From Anaerolineae bacterium (GTDB lineage Bacteria > Chloroflexota > Anaerolineae > Aggregatilineales > Phototrophicaceae): a stretch of 64,000 nt of DNA. This document shows positions 52,321-60,891 of this stretch, piece by piece. The notes beneath the pieces were generated by a model. The model made no database searches. It had not been told where the DNA came from and saw nothing but the letters and a program-made list of their open reading frames with translations. The stretch is taken from the NCBI GenBank assembly GCA_023382675.1, contig JAHDWN010000001.1, forward strand, positions 226,345-290,344. Reading direction: 5' to 3'. Each line of letters begins with the position of its first letter. Within the stretch, counting starts at the first letter, position 1. The position numbers and the translations under genes are program-made.

Positions 52321-52509
52321 CGGCTTACATACATCGATATACCAGTACGATTGGGCTTAAAGCTTAAGGATTCTGCGTATTCAGAGCTTCACAGGGGCAC
52401 ATCTAAGCCATTCAACAATCGCGAAATCAGACAGACTTGTATAGCAATCGACAAATCTCCGGGATAGACTCGCAACCGAATAAAGATTTGATTTGCTGGA
52501 GTTCGGGAA

Positions 52510-54033
52510 ATGAATGCAGCCAGTGTTTCTGAAAATGCGTCGATTGAAGACCGCCCGGACATTGTCGTTCGCAACCCAGTTACAGGCGAGACGGTCGGCG
52601 CTGTTCCGAACCTGTCAGCCGCCCAGATCGCCGCCCTAGCAGAACGTGTACGCGCCGCGCAACCTGAATGGGAAAATCTTGGCGTGCGCAAACGGGCGCA
52701 TCTTTTGCGTGCCTGGGCGGATTTGCTCTGGGAGCGGCGCGATGAGATGGTACGGATCATCCGTTCAGAAACAGGCAAAAACAAAACCGGTGCCCTCAGC
52801 GAAATCTTCGGTACGGACTTCACCGTCACCTATTACTTTCATCGGGCAGCGCATTTCTTGCGCCCAAGGCGTGCCCAACCGCTTTTTCCTGTATTTCAGC
52901 GGCTGACGGTGCATTATCGCGCTCATGGCCTGGTGGGTATCATCGCGCCGTGGAACTATCCGCTCTTGTTGGTAGCATCTGAGCTTGTCCCCGCCTTGAT
53001 TGCGGGCAACGCGGTATTGCTGAAACCGAGCGAGCTGACACCGCATACCTCGCTCTTTCTCGCCGATCTGATGTATCGCGTGGGCGTGCCTAAAGAGATC
53101 TTCCACGTCGTTACGGGTGACGGCGTGACCGGCGCTGGCGTGATCGACGTGGTCGATTATGTTCACGTCACGGGCAGTACAGCGACAGGCCGCAAAGTCG
53201 CCATACGTGCGGCGGAACGGTTAATCCCCTATAGCCTGGAGTTGGGCAGCAAAGACCCGCTGATCATTTTGCGGGACAGCAATCTTGATCTGGCCGTGAC
53301 GGGCGCGATGAAGGGTGCCTTCGAGAATGCCGGGCAGGCCTGCGTCAGCACCGAGCGCGTCTATGTCGAGGACGCGATCTATGAATCCTTTGTCGAGCGT
53401 GTGCGCCATTTCACGCAAAAAATGAAGGTTGGCGCTGAAGATGGCATGGGTGTTCACATGGGCAGCATGACCCATGAACGCGAGCTTATTCGTGTCGAGC
53501 GGCATCTGGACGAAGCCGTGGCGAAGGGCGCGAAAATCATCGTCGGTGGAAAACGCCGGCCTGACCTGGGTCCGCTGTTCTTCGAGCCGACCGTTGTGGT
53601 CGATGTCGATCACACGATGGCGCTCATGCATGAGGAGACTTTCGGCCCGATTCTGCCTATCATGCGCGTCCGCGATGCAGACGAGGCGATCCGCCTCGCG
53701 AACGACAGCGACTTTGGACTGTCGAGCAGTATCTATACGCGCGACTTCCAGCGTGCGGAAGAGCTTGCAAAACGGATACGCACCGGGGATGTCGGCATTA
53801 ACCGCACCGGGCTTGTGACCATCGGCACGCCCACCTTGCCCAGCGGCGGTGAAAAGGAGAGCGGCATTGGGCGGCGCAATGGCGAACAAGGCCTCATGCG
53901 CTTCGTCAAGTCACAGTCGATTTTGACCGATAAGCTGATTTACAATCCGGCGCGCATTGAATTCATCGACCCTCTCACCCTGTTGGGGGTTCATCTGATA
54001 CGCATCTTGCGCCGTTGGCTGCCGTTCATATGA
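52510..54033 (+). CDS. NAD(P)-dependent aldehyde dehydrogenase
   Basis: Oxidises an aldehyde to the acid. The cofactor and active-site features are complete: PWNYPLLLVASELVPALIAG, the Lys of VLLKPSELTPH, the glycine motif VHVTGSTATGRKVA, the general base Glu in YSLELGSKDP, the catalytic Cys in GQACVSTERVYVED, and EETFGPILPIMRV. Residues beyond about 480 form a C-terminal extension (NPARIEFIDPLTLLGVHLIR) not needed for catalysis and typical of a membrane-associated or succinate-semialdehyde-like branch; the substrate is uncertain. GGAG lies 9 bases before the ATG. Length 507 residues. Confidence 0.93.
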   Translation: MNAASVSENASIEDRPDIVVRNPVTGETVGAVPNLSAAQIAALAERVRAAQPEWENLGVRKRAHLLRAWADLLWERRDEMVRIIRSETGKNKTGALSEIFGTDFTVTYYFHRAAHFLRPRRAQPLFPVFQRLTVHYRAHGLVGIIAPWNYPLLLVASELVPALIAGNAVLLKPSELTPHTSLFLADLMYRVGVPKEIFHVVTGDGVTGAGVIDVVDYVHVTGSTATGRKVAIRAAERLIPYSLELGSKDPLIILRDSNLDLAVTGAMKGAFENAGQACVSTERVYVEDAIYESFVERVRHFTQKMKVGAEDGMGVHMGSMTHERELIRVERHLDEAVAKGAKIIVGGKRRPDLGPLFFEPTVVVDVDHTMALMHEETFGPILPIMRVRDADEAIRLANDSDFGLSSSIYTRDFQRAEELAKRIRTGDVGINRTGLVTIGTPTLPSGGEKESGIGRRNGEQGLMRFVKSQSILTDKLIYNPARIEFIDPLTLLGVHLIRILRRWLPFI

Positions 54034-54049
54034 GCTATGACTATCAGAC

Positions 54050-54514
54050 ATGATGAATACGCGTGGTTTCTCGATCTGGCGGTGGGTCTGCGGCTTGCTG
54101 CTGTGTGTGAGTCTGGTGCGCTGTGTCCCTGCCCAAGTCCCGGTACAACTCGCGGCGACGCCCGGCCCAATCGCTGTGATCGAGCGTGATGTCTACAACA
54201 CCAACTTGTTCAGTGTCTCGATCCCCGAAGGCTGGCGCGTGATCACCGGGTCGGCGCTGTTTCCACCATCGGTTACGTTGGTCGCGCCTGGCGACTGTAT
54301 GCTGATCGTGATCAGTCTCGAAAGCAATGTACAGACACCGTCCGCTCCCAACTGCGCCGCCGAAACCATGCGCACCTGGAATGAAACCATCGACCAGAAC
54401 AGCCTTTCCGTCCACATTGCAGGGCTGGCACCCGTGGACGGTAGTACAGTGTTCGCCCCTGTGTTCGCAGCGGTCACTCAGGGCATCACGATTCATGCGC
54501 GGTCAGGAAGTTAA
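54050..54514 (+). CDS. Small exported protein, possible lipoprotein
   Basis: Protein of 154 residues with an N-terminal hydrophobic segment (WRWVCGLLLCVSLVRCVPAQ). The SLVRC sequence resembles a lipobox but has Arg before the Cys, so lipid attachment is doubtful. The body (residues about 40-150) looks like a beta-rich domain starting FSVSIPEGWRVITG, a phrase common in small PsbP-like or DUF1795-like proteins. It lies 16 bases after the aldehyde dehydrogenase stop, so both may share a transcript. Function unknown. Confidence 0.65.
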   Translation: MMNTRGFSIWRWVCGLLLCVSLVRCVPAQVPVQLAATPGPIAVIERDVYNTNLFSVSIPEGWRVITGSALFPPSVTLVAPGDCMLIVISLESNVQTPSAPNCAAETMRTWNETIDQNSLSVHIAGLAPVDGSTVFAPVFAAVTQGITIHARSGS

Positions 54515-54584
54515 GCCTGACGAACGGCGATTGCCCGCTATGATGAAGTGAAGCATACGAGCTGATCAAGCGAGAACACGGCTT

Positions 54585-56219
54585 ATGCCAGCTATTTCGA
54601 ACCACCGCAGCTTTTGGGCTGCGCTAGGTGCGGCGCTTATCCTGGCAGTGATTGCGCGCGCCTTACTCCTCATGAGCGGCAGCGTCTCCTTTCACTCCGA
54701 CGAGGCCATCGTCGGCCTGATGGCGCGCCACATCCTCGCAGGCGACCGACCGACCTTCTTTTTCGGTCAGGCGTACATGGGCAGTCTGGACGCATGGCCG
54801 GTCGCAATCGGCTTCCAAGTGCTGGGTGAGTCGGTGCAAACCATCCGCATCGTGCAGTCATCGCTGTATCTCCTCGTCGTCGCAAGTGCATATTACGCGG
54901 CCTGGGTTTTGTCACATCGGATCATCGTGGCACTGGTGACGGCGCTGACGTTCGCCGTCGCATCGCCACTCCTCGCCCTTTACACCACAGCCACGCTCGG
55001 TGGATATAACGAGACGCTGATCTTCGGCCATCTGCTCGTCGCGCTGGGCTTTGGCGCACAGATGGGGTATCGACCGGTCGATCGCTGGCGCTGGGGCGCC
55101 ATGGGCTTGATCGCCGGAGCCGGCTGGTGGGCAAACGCGTTGATCGTCGTCTATGCTCTGCCGGTCGGCATCTATCTGCTCTGGCGACTCTGGAAAACGA
55201 ACGCCGGTGCCCCTCGTTCCACGTCTCGCATCATCCCTATCCTGATCGGCCTTGCGGGCTTCGTAATTGGCAGTGCGCCCTGGTGGATTTACGCACTCCA
55301 AAACGACCTCACGCCGATCCGTTTCTTTCTGCCGGAGGTGTTTGGTGGGCGCGAAATCGTGGGCGCGGTCATCCCAACCGTTTCTTTAGAGACACGTCTT
55401 GTCGGATTGTTTCTCTTTGGGCTGCCCGCAGTCGTCGGCGCACGCTTCCCCTGGGCAGGTGATTACTTTGCGCCCGTCGCCGGGATGGTCGTCGCCGCCA
55501 TTTTTCTGTTTGCGCTGGCTCACCTCGCACGCCAGGCACGGGCAAATTCCGGGCTGCGACCGGGCGCACCTGCGCTGCTCTGGGGCATCATTCTGGTGCT
55601 GTGCGCACTCTTCTTGCTCACCCGCTTTGCCAGTGACCCCAGCGGGCGCTACTTCTTGCCGCTGACGCTGCCTTTGGGAATCGCGCTGGGCACACTGGCG
55701 GCGTCGATGCCGCGCAAGCTGATCGGCCTCGCTTTCGCCGCTGTGCCGCTCCTTTACTTCGCGGCTGGACAGGTGGTTGCCGCCAGCACGCCACCCGGTT
55801 TCACGACGCAGTTCGTTGCCCAAACGCACCTGCCCAACACTGACGATGCCCGCTTGATCGCATGGTTCGAAGATCACCATATCGAACACGGCTACACGAC
55901 CTACTGGCTGAGCTTCCGGCTCGCTTTCCTGAGTGGCGAACGCCTGCGCTTCAGCGCGGCGCTGCCGGATAAATCTTCGCTCGACTATACCCCGGCCTTC
56001 GAGCGCTACCCGCCTTACCGAGAAGCGACCGACCAGGCCGAGCAGATTGCCTATCTCGTCCCAAGCATCAATATCCCGGAGCTAGATGCGGCGCTCATCG
56101 GCTGGTTCGGTGATCAGGGCGTGACCTTCCAGAGTGCCCAGGTGGGCGACTACCGCATTTACTATGACTTTCAGCCATTTACACCCCGACCACCGCTGCC
56201 TTTTCTCCAGGGCGCATAG
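54585..56219 (+). CDS. GT39/ArnT-like membrane glycosyltransferase
   Basis: Integral membrane protein of 544 residues with about 11 helices. The first loop carries SFHSDEAIVGLMARHILAGD, the Asp-Glu motif of GT-C enzymes, followed by FFFGQAYMGSLDAWPVAIGF. The C-terminal 150 residues are soluble. Unlike the two minus-strand proteins of this class in the window it lacks the extra beta domain. It is likely to move a sugar from a polyprenyl donor to an external acceptor. A terminator shared with the convergent gene follows. Confidence 0.8.
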   Translation: MPAISNHRSFWAALGAALILAVIARALLLMSGSVSFHSDEAIVGLMARHILAGDRPTFFFGQAYMGSLDAWPVAIGFQVLGESVQTIRIVQSSLYLLVVASAYYAAWVLSHRIIVALVTALTFAVASPLLALYTTATLGGYNETLIFGHLLVALGFGAQMGYRPVDRWRWGAMGLIAGAGWWANALIVVYALPVGIYLLWRLWKTNAGAPRSTSRIIPILIGLAGFVIGSAPWWIYALQNDLTPIRFFLPEVFGGREIVGAVIPTVSLETRLVGLFLFGLPAVVGARFPWAGDYFAPVAGMVVAAIFLFALAHLARQARANSGLRPGAPALLWGIILVLCALFLLTRFASDPSGRYFLPLTLPLGIALGTLAASMPRKLIGLAFAAVPLLYFAAGQVVAASTPPGFTTQFVAQTHLPNTDDARLIAWFEDHHIEHGYTTYWLSFRLAFLSGERLRFSAALPDKSSLDYTPAFERYPPYREATDQAEQIAYLVPSINIPELDAALIGWFGDQGVTFQSAQVGDYRIYYDFQPFTPRPPLPFLQGA

Positions 56220-56244
56220 CCGAAATGACCCGCGACAAATAAAA

Positions 56245-56279
56245 AGAGGAGCGACCCTCATCAGGTCGTTCCTCTCTTT
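56245..56279. terminator. Bidirectional terminator between the GT39-like and PA14/SH3b genes
   Basis: A 12-bp stem, AGAGGAGCGACC against GGTCGTTCCTCT, with a single G-U-type mismatch and a 7-base loop. It is flanked by AAAAA on the left and CTTTC on the right, so it can serve both convergent genes. Confidence 0.88.
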
Positions 56280-56302
56280 CGTTGTAACTGGAACTCGTCG
56301 TT

Positions 56303-57733
56303 CTACTGGACTACGGGCACACTGTTGATGTTAGCGCCTGCCGGCAGCACCACATACTCTGCCGACACCCAGCCGACGATACCGTTATAGTTGACCTGAT
56401 ACCACTGGTTCGCCGCGTTGCGCCCAAGCAGGGCAGCGGTGCGCCCAGCGGGCAGACGACCAAGACGGCTGAACTGCGTGCCCGGCCCCTGGCGGATGTT
56501 GACCGTGTAGGGTGTTGCCGTCACGGCCAGGCCTGTGTTGGCGGAGCCACCACCTTGATTGGGCGTCGGGCTCGATCCATCGACGACAGGCACGGACGTA
56601 GCGTTGTAGGGCGTCACAAAGCGCGCCGATACCCAACCGGTCTGGCCGTTGACATTGATCTGGTACCACGTGCTGTCGCTGTTGCGACCGGTGATCGGGT
56701 AGGTCTCATTGCGATTGATGCGCGTCAAAATCGCGCCGCCAGTCACACTCGGTGCGCTGCGCACATTCAATCGGAAGGCACCGGTGACGGTCAGCGATGG
56801 CCCGGAGATCGCCCCCGGCCCGACCGGGATCGCGGTGGCAGCAGTCGCATTGAACTGCGTAAGCCGGTAATCGAGAAAGGCCTGCCCGCCAAATTCTGCG
56901 AATTCGACGACGAAGTTGTTGTTGCCCTGTGGGAGATTCAAACTCGTGGTATAAGTTTGGCCGGTCGCCCCGCCCATCTGATTGATCACCAGCGCGCCGT
57001 TGACATAAACGCGCACACCGTCATCTGCACGCACACTGATCTGGTACTGGCCTGCGTTGAGATTCTGGGTACTCGTCCAGCGTGCCGACCAGTTATCCGC
57101 CGGTACGGACGACAGCGGCGACCCACTGCCCCAATCGCGCCCTGGCACACTCTCGGTCAGGATCGCTGCCGGGTCGCCCAGGAAATTGGGGTTACTGTAA
57201 TACTGTACCGTCCAGGCCGCAGTATTGATCGGCACAGTGACCGGGGGTACGAGTATTGGCCCCTGGGGATTGGTCGCGAGATCGGCCCACGACAGATACA
57301 GGTAAGCATCGCCTGTGATCTCGACATAGTCGATCTGCACGTGCGTCGGGCCGTTCAATTGCACGTCGGCAGACACCGTCTGGCCTGCGCGCCCCTGGCC
57401 GAGCGTGTTGATCAACGGGATAGGCTGGAAGTTGATCGTTACCCGCGCTTCATCATCCGCGAGCATGTAGAAACGATACGTCCCTGCCGGGAAAACATAG
57501 TCGGTCGCGAAGCGCACCGAGAATCCATCGCCGGGAATTCCCGCTGATGGCGACCCCGCGCCCCAATTGAAACTGATCGCGCTTTCATTGCGCGTCATCA
57601 CCGATGAGCCGGTCAGCGTCGGATTGTCGTAATACTGTCCAATCCAGATTGGCCCCTGTGCAGCCGCAGGTTGGACAAGCAGTACGCTGAACAGCATGAG
57701 CGTCGCCAAAATAACGACCACTCTACGCGTCAT
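56303..57733 (-). CDS. Secreted surface protein with two PA14-like and two SH3b domains
   Basis: Exported protein of 476 residues. The ATG at 57733 has GGAGG 9 bases upstream and gives a signal peptide ending AAA-QG. Two PA14-like modules follow (about residues 28-150 and 165-295), each with the ADDxxRV phrase (MLADDEARVTINFQPIPLIN; SVRADDGVRVYVNGALVINQ) typical of carbohydrate-binding PA14 domains. Two SH3b modules (about 305-385 and 405-470) carry FRLNVRSAPSVTGGAIL and YTVNIRQGPGTQFSRLGRLP, each closing with GWVSA. The whole looks like a glycan and peptidoglycan-binding envelope protein with no catalytic domain. A strong promoter lies upstream. Confidence 0.88.
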   Translation of the reverse strand: MTRRVVVILATLMLFSVLLVQPAAAQGPIWIGQYYDNPTLTGSSVMTRNESAISFNWGAGSPSAGIPGDGFSVRFATDYVFPAGTYRFYMLADDEARVTINFQPIPLINTLGQGRAGQTVSADVQLNGPTHVQIDYVEITGDAYLYLSWADLATNPQGPILVPPVTVPINTAAWTVQYYSNPNFLGDPAAILTESVPGRDWGSGSPLSSVPADNWSARWTSTQNLNAGQYQISVRADDGVRVYVNGALVINQMGGATGQTYTTSLNLPQGNNNFVVEFAEFGGQAFLDYRLTQFNATAATAIPVGPGAISGPSLTVTGAFRLNVRSAPSVTGGAILTRINRNETYPITGRNSDSTWYQINVNGQTGWVSARFVTPYNATSVPVVDGSSPTPNQGGGSANTGLAVTATPYTVNIRQGPGTQFSRLGRLPAGRTAALLGRNAANQWYQVNYNGIVGWVSAEYVVLPAGANINSVPVVQ

Positions 57734-57780
57734 GGTTGTGTGCCTCCGCATCATTTACAAGTGCTGAATTGTCGTTATTC

Positions 57781-57809
57781 ATTATAACGACGCTCATTTC
57801 TTATGTGAA
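57781..57809 (-). promoter_or_regulatory. Sigma-70-type promoter of the PA14/SH3b gene
   Basis: On the minus strand TTCACA (57809 to 57804), a 17-base spacer and TATAAT (57786 to 57781) match the consensus at 11 of 12 positions. The predicted start near 57774 leaves a leader of about 40 bases that includes the GGAGG ribosome binding site. Confidence 0.8.
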
Positions 57810-57997
57810 CGTAGCGTAGGGCTACCGTCAGCCGAGCGCCCTAATTGCGTATCCTTATGCGGCAAAATCCATGTGTCATGGGCTTGTTTGCCCAACCGCG
57901 GCAGGGAACACATTGCAACTAGGCACCGTTGTGCATAATCTTGATGTGGGCCGGTTGATTGTGACAAGTGCTTACCACCATTCTGGAGTGTCAGTCG

Positions 57998-58921
57998 ATG
58001 TTGAGGCGCATCCTACTCTATCTTTCCTCGGCTATATGGGCACGCCGCATCGTGACTCATTGGGGCGTGGCACGGCGCATGGCCCGACGGTTCGTAGCGG
58101 GTGAAACGTTAGCAGAGGCGATTGCAGCGGCACAAACGCTCAACAATCGTGGCTTGCTCGTCTCGCTGGATTACCTGGGCGAAAGTGTCAAGAATGCGCA
58201 GGATACAGCCGATGTTGTTGCAATGTATGGTCGGCTGCTGGCGCGCATTAAAGCAACCGAGACGCAGGCGAGCGTTTCGCTAAAACTGACTCATCTGGGT
58301 CTGGACATCAGTGAAGAGCTGTGTGTGACCAACCTGCGCCGGATTCTGACCGATGCCCAGGCGCGCAACATCCTGGTGACCATCGACATGGAAAGCAGCG
58401 CCTACACAGAGCGCACCCTGCGTATCTATCGGACGATGCACGACGAATACGATTTCAAAAACGTCGGCACGGTGCTCCAGGCCTATCTTTACCGCACCGC
58501 CGAAGATGCACGCACATTGGCTACCGAGGGTGCGCATGTCCGCCTGTGTAAAGGCGCATATCTGGAGCCGCCAGCGGTCGCTTTCCCACAAAAGGCGGAT
58601 GTAGATCGCAACTTCGTCACCATCATGACCGAGTTTCTGCATACGCCTGGGACTGCCTATCTGTGCATCGCGTCGCATGATGAAGGCATCATCCAGCAGG
58701 CAGAAGCGCTCCTGGCACAAGACTCGTCATTGACCAGCCGGAGCGAGTTTCAGATGCTCTATGGTGTACGGTCAGCCCGGCAAGACACGCTGGCAAAAGC
58801 CGGTTATCCAGTGCGTGTCTACATGCCGTTCGGCGAAGCATGGTATCCCTATTTCATGCGCAGGCTGGCAGAGCGCCCTGCCAACCTGTGGTTCATGGTC
58901 AAGAATCTGCTGCGGAATTGA
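57998..58921 (+). CDS. Proline dehydrogenase
   Basis: FAD enzyme that oxidises proline to pyrroline-5-carboxylate, the first step of proline catabolism. It is the monofunctional form of 307 residues. Family motifs are SVSLKLTHLGLD, VTIDMESSAYTERTL, VLQAYLYRTAEDA, VRLCKGAYLEP (Lys-Gly-Ala-Tyr), CIASHDE, and VRVYMPFGEAWYPYFMRRLA near the end. GGAG 10 bases before the ATG at 57998 decides the start over one ten codons earlier. The pyrroline-5-carboxylate dehydrogenase partner is not adjacent; the aldehyde dehydrogenase at 52510 is a different subfamily. Confidence 0.93.
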   Translation: MLRRILLYLSSAIWARRIVTHWGVARRMARRFVAGETLAEAIAAAQTLNNRGLLVSLDYLGESVKNAQDTADVVAMYGRLLARIKATETQASVSLKLTHLGLDISEELCVTNLRRILTDAQARNILVTIDMESSAYTERTLRIYRTMHDEYDFKNVGTVLQAYLYRTAEDARTLATEGAHVRLCKGAYLEPPAVAFPQKADVDRNFVTIMTEFLHTPGTAYLCIASHDEGIIQQAEALLAQDSSLTSRSEFQMLYGVRSARQDTLAKAGYPVRVYMPFGEAWYPYFMRRLAERPANLWFMVKNLLRN

Positions 58922-58942
58922 CGGACGCAGAGAGCACGTGTC

Positions 58943-59599
58943 TCAAACCAGACGCGGCACGGGGAAGGTGATCCGAAACCGGGATGCACGGACGACGCCA
59001 ATGGGCTGAATGCCAGCAACGTCCGGGAAATACTCAGGATCGACGTGCAAGTCGTCGATACGCGCCAATTTGCAGACACCGTGGCCGGTGATGCGCGTGA
59101 CGAACGTCTGACTGTCAAGATGCTGGAGCAGCGGCGCGAAAAACGGCCACGTCCAGACGCGAAAGGCGACTCTCCCTGGTGTATACGACACGCGAAAGAT
59201 ATCACGCTCACCACTGCTCACGCGCCAATGCTGCGTATCGCCCTCGAACGTGCGTTGGAAATCGGCGCGCTCCTTTGGAATGCCCCAATTGGCGCGCCCG
59301 CTCGCAAGGCTGGCCTGAGTCGAAACGTAGATTTTGCTGATCGAGTGCGCTTTCTTGCCCGCCAGTTCGAAGCGTCCCGGTATGAATAACAACTCGCGAT
59401 AGGGGCCAACGCCGCTGTCCTGGTAATCGACCAGCATGATCGCGCCCAGGCCACCCAGAAAGCGCCCCATTTCCGGCGTGGCAAAGCCCTGCGTTTGTAA
59501 GAACCTGGAGGAAAATCGATACAGCAACACCAGGCCATCGCCATGAAGCTTCCATGGCGGCGGTGCAATTTGCGTCTCGGAATGTGGCGCTGCGGTCAT
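58943..59599 (-). CDS. Acetoacetate decarboxylase-like protein
   Basis: Protein of 218 residues resembling the ADC family. Segments include APPPWKLHGDGLVLLYRF, GAIMLVDYQDSGVGPYRELL and SLASGRANWGIPKERADF. In true acetoacetate decarboxylase a Lys in the corresponding 'PKK' forms the Schiff base and a second Lys lowers its pKa. Here the first Lys is kept (PKE) and the second is Glu, so decarboxylase activity may be altered or lost. ADC-like relatives without this activity are known. The ATG at 59599 has AGGA 10 bases upstream; an ATG at 59617 is possible. It converges on the proline dehydrogenase gene. Confidence 0.75.
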   Translation of the reverse strand: MTAAPHSETQIAPPPWKLHGDGLVLLYRFSSRFLQTQGFATPEMGRFLGGLGAIMLVDYQDSGVGPYRELLFIPGRFELAGKKAHSISKIYVSTQASLASGRANWGIPKERADFQRTFEGDTQHWRVSSGERDIFRVSYTPGRVAFRVWTWPFFAPLLQHLDSQTFVTRITGHGVCKLARIDDLHVDPEYFPDVAGIQPIGVVRASRFRITFPVPRLV

Positions 59600-59677
59600 C
59601 GCTATCGATCCTATCATGTCAGACAGCCGCCTGTATCCACGGCCAACTTATACAGACTGCATCGCGCCGAGTACAGG

Positions 59678-59998
59678 CTAACGTTTGCGCGCTTCGTCAC
59701 CCGATCTACGCGCTGTACTTTCGACAACGTCGAGCGGTCGTTCAGCCCCTTCTATGGCCTGACGGTGCTCGTGCGCGATGTACTCTGGCGTCATCGCTTC
59801 GAACAAGCGCATCCCCGCCACGATCAGCGTGAGATCATCCAACTGACCAATCACAGGGATGAAATCCGGCAGAATATCGATCGGCGACAGCAGATAAACC
59901 AGAGGCAGAAATGGGATCGCCTTTACCCACAGAGGCACACGCGGATCGCGCAGCAAACGATAGGTCAGGCGTATTTGATGGATCAAGCCCTTGATCAT
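59678..59998 (-). CDS. YkvA family protein (DUF1232)
   Basis: Small membrane protein of 106 residues. The DUF1232 core is obvious: RLTYRLLRDPRVPLWVKAIP, then PLVYLLSPIDILPDFIPVIG and QLDDLTLIVAGMRLF. The hydrophobic segment around residues 35-55 probably spans the membrane. GAGG 6 bases before the ATG at 59998 supports that start over one seven codons earlier. Function of YkvA is not known beyond a general association with envelope genes. Confidence 0.87.
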   Translation of the reverse strand: MIKGLIHQIRLTYRLLRDPRVPLWVKAIPFLPLVYLLSPIDILPDFIPVIGQLDDLTLIVAGMRLFEAMTPEYIAHEHRQAIEGAERPLDVVESTARRSGDEARKR

Positions 59999-60034
59999 GG
60001 AACCCTCACTGATAGTCACGCATACAAATTATCA

Positions 60035-60853
60035 TTACGTTGAATTGGCGTCCAGGGTTGCCATTTTGACTCGACGTTGCACAAAATCCGTCACAAACTG
60101 AAACACGTCTTCTCGCTCGACATCCTGCGGCAGAATGTGGCCGCTCTGTTCGAGTATGGCGCGTTCGACCGCCGAGCTGCTGACACGTTCAGCGACATAA
60201 TCGGCCAGATGTACTGGAACGGTTGGATCGGCTTTCGAATAGATCAGCAGCAGCGGTGCGCGAATCTGTGACAAGCGCCCATCAACCACACGCGCCAGCG
60301 CATAAAGCTGCGCCAGTGCAGCCGTTGACCAGACATCGTAGCGTACACGGCCAATGACAGGTTCGCCCCGGCGCGCTTGCTCTGCCCGAACGGTTTCCTG
60401 CAAGCCGCTCGTATCGGATTGATCAGAATAGGGGTAGACGTAGCGTAGCCAACGTGCCAGGGCGACCTGCCGCCCCAACTTGATCGGTGCAGCCAGCGCG
60501 ACCACAGCATCGACAGTCTGATCTGCCGCCAGCGCCAGCGCGACCAGCCCGCCCATCGAATGCCCGATGACGACGACGCTTTCGCATTGTGCCCGCAGCA
60601 ACGCATAACCATCGAGCGCGCTAGCGATCCAGTCTCGCCAATGAATACGCGCTACATCGGTGGGATGTGTGCCATGCCCGGCGAAACGCGCCCCGTAGAC
60701 GGTGTAGCCCTGCCCGGCCAGATGCTCGCCCAACCAGCGCACTTCCGCAGGGCTGGCTGTGAAACCATGCAAACACAAACAGCCGACAGAGCCACCTGGA
60801 AGAAAAAAAGGCTCCGCGCCCTGCATCAATTGAACGGGAGGCTGTGTATTCAT
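60035..60853 (-). CDS. Alpha/beta hydrolase (carboxylesterase-like)
   Basis: Esterase or lipase of 272 residues. The oxyanion motif CLCLHGFTASPAEVRWLGEH, the nucleophile elbow GHSMGGL (Ser), the Asp in IYSKADPTVPVH and the His in EQSGHILPQDVER complete the triad. The middle lid region (LGRQVALARWLRYVYPYSDQ) is like that of Est30-type thermostable carboxylesterases and monoglyceride lipases. I start at the ATG MNTQPPVQLMQGAEPFFLPG; a TTG at 60895 touching the preceding glycosyltransferase stop is an alternative, and neither has a good SD. Confidence 0.9.
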   Translation of the reverse strand: MNTQPPVQLMQGAEPFFLPGGSVGCLCLHGFTASPAEVRWLGEHLAGQGYTVYGARFAGHGTHPTDVARIHWRDWIASALDGYALLRAQCESVVVIGHSMGGLVALALAADQTVDAVVALAAPIKLGRQVALARWLRYVYPYSDQSDTSGLQETVRAEQARRGEPVIGRVRYDVWSTAALAQLYALARVVDGRLSQIRAPLLLIYSKADPTVPVHLADYVAERVSSSAVERAILEQSGHILPQDVEREDVFQFVTDFVQRRVKMATLDANST

Positions 60854-60891
60854 GCGCGCAAGTGTACCATGGCTATGTGCCGCAAAGCGCG

